Source: Candidatus Neomicrothrix sp. UBA7884 (lineage in GTDB: Bacteria > Actinomycetota > Acidimicrobiia > Acidimicrobiales > MedAcidi-G1). From it: DNA of 35,516 nucleotides. The stretch lies in assembly GCA_002501135.1 (NCBI GenBank), contig DLRQ01000020.1, forward strand, positions 1,562-37,077, read 5' to 3'. A model generated the notes under the pieces. It ran no database searches, was not told where the DNA came from, and worked only from the letters and a program-made list of their open reading frames with translations. Position 1 is the first letter of the stretch. Each line of letters starts with the position of its first letter. The position numbers and the translations under genes are program-made. Below are positions 31,295-35,516 of this stretch, piece by piece.

Positions 31295-32020
31295 TCAGAC
31301 CGGCGGCACCGGCGGTGGAACGCTCCGCAGGACACGCCGCCCATCGCCCGGATACTCCCCCTCCACGAACCAGGTACCTCCGCTTCCGGCCAACCGCGGC
31401 TGTCGACCCGTCGCGTCCCCCAACAAGTCACGCCAGTGGGCCATCTCGGGCATCAGGTCCAGGAGTGCCGGCTCCAGGTCGTTGCCTGCTGAGCCGGTTG
31501 GTCCTCCCAGGTCATCCCAGCGCTGGTAGACGGCGGCGGTCGGACACCCGACCGGTGGAATCAACAACGTGAACACCAGTTCCTCAAACGGAAGCGGTTC
31601 GACGACCTCGCCGATTCCAGAAACCCGGGCACGCCCGCCGACGAGGCAGAAGGCCACGTCGGCGCCGATTCCAGATGCTGCCACCGGGTCGTTGAAGCCG
31701 GCCCAGCGCAGGATCGCCGCAGCATCAGCCGACCCACCGCCCAGGCCCGCTCCGGCCGGGATCTCCTTTTCGACCACCACCCGGTCCTCCCGTCCGACAA
31801 GTGCCAGGGCCCGGCTGACCAGGTTGTCATCGTCGGCCACGACCTCGAGACCTCCCTCCGTTCCGTGCACCTCCAGGCCGTTTCCGGGTCCCACGGTGAT
31901 CCGGTCGGCAAGGTCAAGGCACACCATCTCAGCTTCAATCAGGTGGAGGCCGTCGTCGCGCACACCGGTGATCCGAAGAGAAAGGGTCAGCTTGGCCGGT
32001 GCCACGAGCACGGTGTTCAC
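31295..32020 (-). CDS. ispE: 4-diphosphocytidyl-2-C-methyl-D-erythritol kinase
   Basis: GHMP kinase of 241 aa in the non-mevalonate (MEP) isoprenoid pathway, phosphorylating CDP-methylerythritol. VAPAKLTLSLRITGVRDDGL (6-25) supplies the conserved substrate Lys10. The ATP loop is PAGAGLGGGSADAAA (88-102), the catalytic-Asp region is GADVAFCLVGGRARVSGIGE (119-138), and the third GHMP motif LAGSGGTWFVEG lies near the C-terminus. It is about 40-60 residues shorter than typical IspE, mostly in the C-terminal domain, but all motifs are kept. GTG 32020 overlaps the rsmA stop by 4 bp; the frame upstream of it lies in rsmA. Confidence 0.93.
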   Translation of the reverse strand: MNTVLVAPAKLTLSLRITGVRDDGLHLIEAEMVCLDLADRITVGPGNGLEVHGTEGGLEVVADDDNLVSRALALVGREDRVVVEKEIPAGAGLGGGSADAAAILRWAGFNDPVAASGIGADVAFCLVGGRARVSGIGEVVEPLPFEELVFTLLIPPVGCPTAAVYQRWDDLGGPTGSAGNDLEPALLDLMPEMAHWRDLLGDATGRQPRLAGSGGTWFVEGEYPGDGRRVLRSVPPPVPPV

Positions 32021-32847
32021 GACCGGTCCGCCACGACACGCGAAGCAAGAGCAACCCACTGATCGAGGCCCAACTCCTCGGCACGGGCCGTCGGGTCGAC
32101 ACCTGACTCCACTATCGCCGCCTCGCCCAACAGGCCCTTCAGGGAGCGGCGCAGCATCTTCCGGCGCTGGCCGAACCCGGCCCGCACCACCCCGAACAGA
32201 ACCTCAGCATCGACATCGGTCGCGGGCTCCGAGCGGCGTCGGAGCCCCACAAGGGCGGAATCGACCCGCGGGCGCGGCAGGAACACCGATGGAGGTACCC
32301 GACCGAGAAGGCGTGCCTCAGCGTGGTACGCCACCTTCACAGAAGGCAGGCCGTACGCGTCGTCTCCGGGCCCTGCCACCAGGCGGTCGGCCACCTCCCT
32401 CTGCACCATCACGACCATCTCCCCGATGGCAGGCACGTCGTCGAGCAGGTCACAGATGAGCGGCACCGAGATGTTGTACGGAAGGTTCGCAACAAGAACC
32501 CAGGGAGCATCGCCGAGCAGGATGTTCCAGTCGGTGCCCATCGCATCGGCATGGACGATCCGGACCTGATCCGACGAATACCCCTCGGTCACCTCGGCCA
32601 GCACACCGACCAGCACATCGTCGATCTCAACAGCGGTTACGCGTGCCCCCTCCTCGAGCAGGGCAAGTGTCAGCGAACCGACACCGGGGCCGATTTCGAC
32701 AACCCTGTCGCCAGAGTTGATCTCGGCCAGCTCGACGATTCGGCGGACGGTGTTGGGCTCAACAACGAAGTTCTGTCCGAGCGAGCGCTTGGGACTAATG
32801 CCGTGGCGGTCGAGCAGCGACCGGACCTGGGTCCGGGTGAGGGTCAC
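32017..32847 (-). CDS. rsmA: 16S rRNA (adenine1518/1519-N6)-dimethyltransferase
   Basis: RsmA/KsgA of 276 aa, dimethylating two adjacent adenines in helix 45 of 16S rRNA during small-subunit maturation. LDRHGISPKRSLGQNFVVEP (12-31) is the family N-terminus, VVEIGPGVGSLT (49-60) binds SAM, AVEIDD (72-77) follows, and VANLPYNIS (119-127) is the catalytic N-L-P-Y motif. PPSVFLPRPRVDSALV continues, and FGQRRKMLRRSLK is near the C-terminus. GTG 32847 is where homology begins; the longer frame to 32997 runs through the rpf gene. It lies 10 bp after rpf. Confidence 0.96.
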   Translation of the reverse strand: MTLTRTQVRSLLDRHGISPKRSLGQNFVVEPNTVRRIVELAEINSGDRVVEIGPGVGSLTLALLEEGARVTAVEIDDVLVGVLAEVTEGYSSDQVRIVHADAMGTDWNILLGDAPWVLVANLPYNISVPLICDLLDDVPAIGEMVVMVQREVADRLVAGPGDDAYGLPSVKVAYHAEARLLGRVPPSVFLPRPRVDSALVGLRRRSEPATDVDAEVLFGVVRAGFGQRRKMLRRSLKGLLGEAAIVESGVDPTARAEELGLDQWVALASRVVADRS

Positions 32848-32857
32848 CCGGGGGAGA

Positions 32858-33658
32858 TTACGGCAGGTAGCGGCCGCACACCGGCCACTGGCCGCGACCC
32901 CGCAGGTTGTAGAGGGAACGGGCCATTGCGTCCTGGTCTGCAGGTGCGGCGGCCGCGGGATCGACACCCACCAGACGCTCGTGGTAGATGCCGGCAATCC
33001 AGTCCCACGTGGTGGTGCTGAACTGGTAGGCGCCGCGGTAACGGCCGGTGGGGTTCACCGCCGTGTAGTCGCCAGTGGCCTCGCAGTAGCGGAGCGCCTC
33101 CCACTGCTCGGCAGAGGGGCCGCCGTCAGCAGGCTTCGTGTCCCAGGGAATGGTCGTGGTGGGGCCGGGTGTGCTTATAGCCGTCGCCCTCCGGTTGTCT
33201 TCCTCTTCACGCAGCCTCGCCCGCTCCGCCTGGCGGTCGGCCTCTACCTGCTTGGCCGCCAGGATCGCGTCGAGGGCCTCCCTCTCGGCGAACTCCACGG
33301 CCACGATCTCCTGGGCCATGGCGATGGCCTCAGCCTCATACATCCGGGCGGCCTCGGCCAGCCTGTTCACAGTCGGTAGGTTCGAACGGGCAACATGCCA
33401 TTCGTCGGCACGGTCCACCAGGTTCGTAATGTCTGCAGGAGAGGTGGGCGTTGTCCAGTCGGACACTGGGCCAGCGGCAACAGCGTCTACGAGCACGATC
33501 GGCACCGACAGCGCCAACTCCACCGAACTGGAGGCATCTGCGACGCCGGTAAGCGACCCGGTCGAATCGGGGTCCTCCAGGACGAACAGGGGAAGCGCGG
33601 CGATCGTGGCAAGCGCCACTACAACCACACGCCACCTCTCGACCGTGAACTCAGCCAA
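32858..33658 (-). CDS. Resuscitation-promoting factor (Rpf) domain protein
   Basis: Secreted or membrane-anchored muralytic protein of 266 aa. The N-terminal hydrophobic helix (about 10-27) acts as signal/anchor. It is followed by a Glu/Ala/Arg-rich coiled-coil region (about 96-157), a short Thr/Pro linker, and a C-terminal lysozyme-like Rpf domain (185-266): WEALRYCEATGDYTAVNPTG with catalytic Glu193, RGAYQFSTTTWDWIAG, and the closing Cys261 that pairs with Cys192. The start is TTG 33658 with AGGAG about 10 nt upstream. It occupies the rpfB position beside ksgA, but lacks the DUF348/G5 domains of RpfB. It cleaves peptidoglycan and promotes exit from dormancy in relatives. Confidence 0.92.
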   Translation of the reverse strand: MAEFTVERWRVVVVALATIAALPLFVLEDPDSTGSLTGVADASSSVELALSVPIVLVDAVAAGPVSDWTTPTSPADITNLVDRADEWHVARSNLPTVNRLAEAARMYEAEAIAMAQEIVAVEFAEREALDAILAAKQVEADRQAERARLREEEDNRRATAISTPGPTTTIPWDTKPADGGPSAEQWEALRYCEATGDYTAVNPTGRYRGAYQFSTTTWDWIAGIYHERLVGVDPAAAAPADQDAMARSLYNLRGRGQWPVCGRYLP

Positions 33659-33745
33659 CTTCCCTCTGCTCCTGTCTCGGAAAATGCCCTACCGGCGACC
33701 CTCAATTTCGTGGAGGAACGCGCGCAGCCACAGGGCGACGTCCGA

Positions 33746-33774
33746 AAGTTACGTAAATACAGTCCGATTCGCAA
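33746..33774 (-). promoter_or_regulatory. Candidate promoter of the rpf gene
   Basis: On the minus strand TTGCGA (33769-33774) and TAACTT (33746-33751) are separated by exactly 17 bp. The pair lies about 90 bp before the rpf start, in an unusually A/T-rich patch of a GC-rich region. The spacer and -10 share a TTACGTAA palindrome (33749-33756), a possible regulator site. No sequence resembling a ydaO-type c-di-AMP riboswitch, which precedes many rpf genes, was recognised in 33659-33745. Confidence 0.4.
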
Positions 33775-33825
33775 CTTGGCGGGCTGTGGCAGTGGGCACC
33801 CGACCACGCCCGGCGCGAGGTGACC

Positions 33826-34614
33826 TCACAGGGCCCCGGCAGCATCGCCAAGACCGTAGAAGCGGCGGGCGTTCCCGGATGTTGCAATCGCCACCTCGCT
33901 GGACTCGAGCCCCATTGCCTCGGCCAGCGCTGCACCAACCAGGGCCACGTTGGCAGGTTCGTTGGGTTTCCCCCTGTGGGGCACCGGTGTCAGGTAGGGC
34001 GAGTCAGTCTCGACCATGACCTGCCCGAGAGGAATCCGGGCTGCAGCTTCACGAACGTCGTGGGCCGTCGCAAAGGTGATGATTCCGCTGAATGACAGCA
34101 TTGCGCCGCGTTCGACACATGCAACCGCCTCCTGAGGCCCTCCGGTGAAGCAGTGGAACACAGTGCGCTCCGGGACTCCCTCTGTGTCCAGCAGGGCGAA
34201 GGTCTCCTCCCACGCCTCGCGGGTGTGGATCACGATCGGCATCTCACGTTCGTTGGCCAGAGCAACATGTGCGGCGAACACGTCTGCCTGTGCCTGTCTC
34301 GGTGAGTGGTCGTAGTGGTGGTCGAGGCCGGTCTCGCCGACGGCGACCACCGCCTCGTCGTCGAGCAGATCGACTATTCCCCTCATTCCGTGACTGGCCT
34401 CGTGTGGATGGACCCCGGCGGTGGCCCACACGTCTGGATGGGACCTGGCCACAGAGATGGCTGCACGGCTGTTGTCAAAGTCTGTTCCGACGTTGACGAA
34501 ACCCACGACCCCGGCACTGCGGGCCCGTTCCAGAGCCTCCTCGGCGTTGCTACCCAGGTGGCAGTGGTTGTCGAACCACTCACCACCAACGCCGGTAGAT
34601 GCCGCCTGACTCAA
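33826..34614 (-). CDS. tatD: TatD family metal-dependent DNase
   Basis: TIM-barrel metallo-hydrolase of 262 aa (3'-5' exonuclease / DNA repair in relatives). Metal ligands: WFDNHCHLG (His17, His19), AVGETGLDHHYD (91-102, Glu94), VIHTREAWEETFALL, VFHCFTGGPQEAV, and ETDSPYLTPVPHRGKPNEPA with the last Asp. The start is TTG 34614, whose bases overlap the metG stop by 4 bp (TTGA); no ATG or GTG exists before the core domain. It sits in the conserved metG-tatD-rpf-rsmA-ispE series. Confidence 0.95.
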   Translation of the reverse strand: MSQAASTGVGGEWFDNHCHLGSNAEEALERARSAGVVGFVNVGTDFDNSRAAISVARSHPDVWATAGVHPHEASHGMRGIVDLLDDEAVVAVGETGLDHHYDHSPRQAQADVFAAHVALANEREMPIVIHTREAWEETFALLDTEGVPERTVFHCFTGGPQEAVACVERGAMLSFSGIITFATAHDVREAAARIPLGQVMVETDSPYLTPVPHRGKPNEPANVALVGAALAEAMGLESSEVAIATSGNARRFYGLGDAAGAL

Positions 34615-35516
34615 CCTTCGTCGTCCTGTTCGTCGGCCAACAGTTCAGCCAGGTCGACCTTCGCGAACATCGGGGTCGGCTTGTCGACCGGGGTGCCCGG
34701 AACCGGCTCGACCCGGACCCAGCCATCGACCTCGCCGAAAAGCCCGTCGAGTTGAGCCGTTGAGAACGGAAGGTACGGAGACAGGGCGACCCTCACGCCG
34801 GCGACTGCGGCCAGCGCCGTTCCGAGCACCACGGCGGCCCGCTCAGGATCGCTCTTGGCCAACTTCCACGGCTCGGTGGCATTCAGATACGCGTTCACGA
34901 CAGCAGCGGCCTCGATGCCGGTCCGTATACCTGCCCTCAACTCCACCCGGTCTATCTGTTCGCCGACACGCTCTATGGCCTCGTCGACGGCAGCCAGCAC
35001 GGCAAGGTCACCGTCTGAGCGGCCGTCGACTGACGGCACCTCGCCACCGCAGGTCCGGTGCACCATCGAGAGCACCCGGTTCACCAGGTTCCCCCACGTG
35101 GCAACCAGCTCCTCATTCACCCGCCGGGCGATCTCCTCCACAGACAGGTCCGTGTCGCTCTGCTCGGGGAACGACGCAGCGAGGGCGTACCTGATTGCAT
35201 CGGCCTCAAACATCGCCAGCCCCTCACCGATTGTGAGGCCCACGCCACGGCTCGCGGAAGCCTTGCCCCCGCTGAACGTGACGTAGTTGTTGGCCGGCAC
35301 GTCGGTCGGCAGGTTGAGGCCTCCGTAACCGAGCAGCATCCCGGGCCAGATGATCGTGTGGAACGGGATGTTGTCCTTGCCGACGAAGTAGACCGACCGG
35401 GCGTCGTCGTTCTCCCACCACTCGCGCCATGAATCGGGTTTCCCCCGGTTGGCTGCCCACTCCTTGGAGGCCGACAGATATCCGATGACGGCCTCGAACC
35501 AGACGTAGATCCGCTT
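34611..35516 (-). CDS. metG: Methionyl-tRNA synthetase, 5' end off the window
   Basis: C-terminal 301 residues of MetRS; the reading frame continues past the right edge. The visible part starts with KRIYVWFEAVIGYLSASKEW, continues with YFVGKDNIPFHTIIWPGMLL (catalytic-domain signature), has KASASRG as the KMSKS-equivalent ATP loop, and follows with the anticodon-binding helical domain (LVNRVLSMVHR, AYLNATEPWKLAKSD). It ends without a Trbp111-like tRNA-binding domain. The stop TGA overlaps the TTG start of tatD. It charges tRNA-Met for initiation and elongation. Confidence 0.96.
   Translation of the reverse strand, partial: KRIYVWFEAVIGYLSASKEWAANRGKPDSWREWWENDDARSVYFVGKDNIPFHTIIWPGMLLGYGGLNLPTDVPANNYVTFSGGKASASRGVGLTIGEGLAMFEADAIRYALAASFPEQSDTDLSVEEIARRVNEELVATWGNLVNRVLSMVHRTCGGEVPSVDGRSDGDLAVLAAVDEAIERVGEQIDRVELRAGIRTGIEAAAVVNAYLNATEPWKLAKSDPERAAVVLGTALAAVAGVRVALSPYLPFSTAQLDGLFGEVDGWVRVEPVPGTPVDKPTPMFAKVDLAELLADEQDDEG

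Noticed and set aside
33659..33825. ydaO/c-di-AMP riboswitch before rpf
   Set aside because: The region is short and I could not find the conserved ydaO core by eye. Only a promoter-like pair is supported.
1..35516. CRISPR arrays, insertion sequences, prophage or toxin-antitoxin genes
   Set aside because: No regularly spaced repeats, transposase, integrase or phage structural motif was seen. The only notable direct repeat is the 22-mer pair in the Thr/Pro ORF.

Overview
The window is GC-rich bacterial DNA from an actinobacterium (Actinomycetota). Several features say so: an Rpf-type muralytic protein; the 32-residue basic ribosomal protein bS22; GTG and TTG starts with many 4-bp start/stop overlaps; and a gene backbone in nearly the same order as the Mycobacterium tuberculosis segment Rv1007c-Rv1026 (metS, tatD, rpf, ksgA, ispE ... 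pth, rplY, prsA ... mfd, mazG, eno, ftsB-like, DUF501, ppx). A Thr/Pro-rich ORF, CO-dehydrogenase-type genes and a malyl-CoA lyase make an Acidimicrobiia-like lineage my best guess, but that is inference.

Layout. 1-96 is a short, relatively AT-rich flank left of a tRNA-Leu(UAA) (97-182, minus). 244-5444 holds a small unknown protein, a divergent PD-(D/E)XK nuclease with an apparent Fe-S cysteine set, an MFS exporter, a crotonase-fold protein lacking both usual catalytic glutamates, a GNAT acetyltransferase, and a serine/alanine-glyoxylate aminotransferase. 5498-6893 carries ppx and DUF501. 6927-19243 is an accessory block: coxG, a MobA-like nucleotidyltransferase, xdhC, a malyl-CoA lyase, PEP carboxylase on the opposite strand, coxE, coxD, coxM, coxS, and a DrrA-type ABC exporter with two permeases. 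19402-29292 is a minus-strand housekeeping run: prs, rplY, pth, mfd, a PPIase lipoprotein, a methylase-MazG fusion, eno, ftsB. 29293-31287 contains a Thr/Pro-rich ORF, an eukaryote-like sphingosine-1-phosphate lyase homologue, tRNA-Gln(UUG) and bS22. 31295-35516 is ispE, rsmA, rpf, tatD and the 3' part of metG, read from right to left.

How it fits together. Relative to the mycobacterial order, the accessory block splits ftsB from DUF501-ppx. It holds the medium (FAD) and small (2Fe-2S) subunits of a CO-dehydrogenase-like molybdenum hydroxylase and the accessory proteins CoxD, CoxE, CoxG, XdhC and a MobA-like protein, but no catalytic large subunit (coxL). Malyl-CoA lyase, PEP carboxylase and the glyoxylate aminotransferase are a possible C2/C3 module that makes glyoxylate, converts it to glycine and refills oxaloacetate. 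The pairing of an L-less cox set with this module is the most distinctive feature of the window.

I saw no CRISPR array, insertion sequence or phage gene. No previously undescribed system can be claimed from sequence alone. The best leads are the cox set without coxL, the S1P-lyase homologue, the Fe-S nuclease with its unknown divergent partner, and the catalytically altered crotonase.
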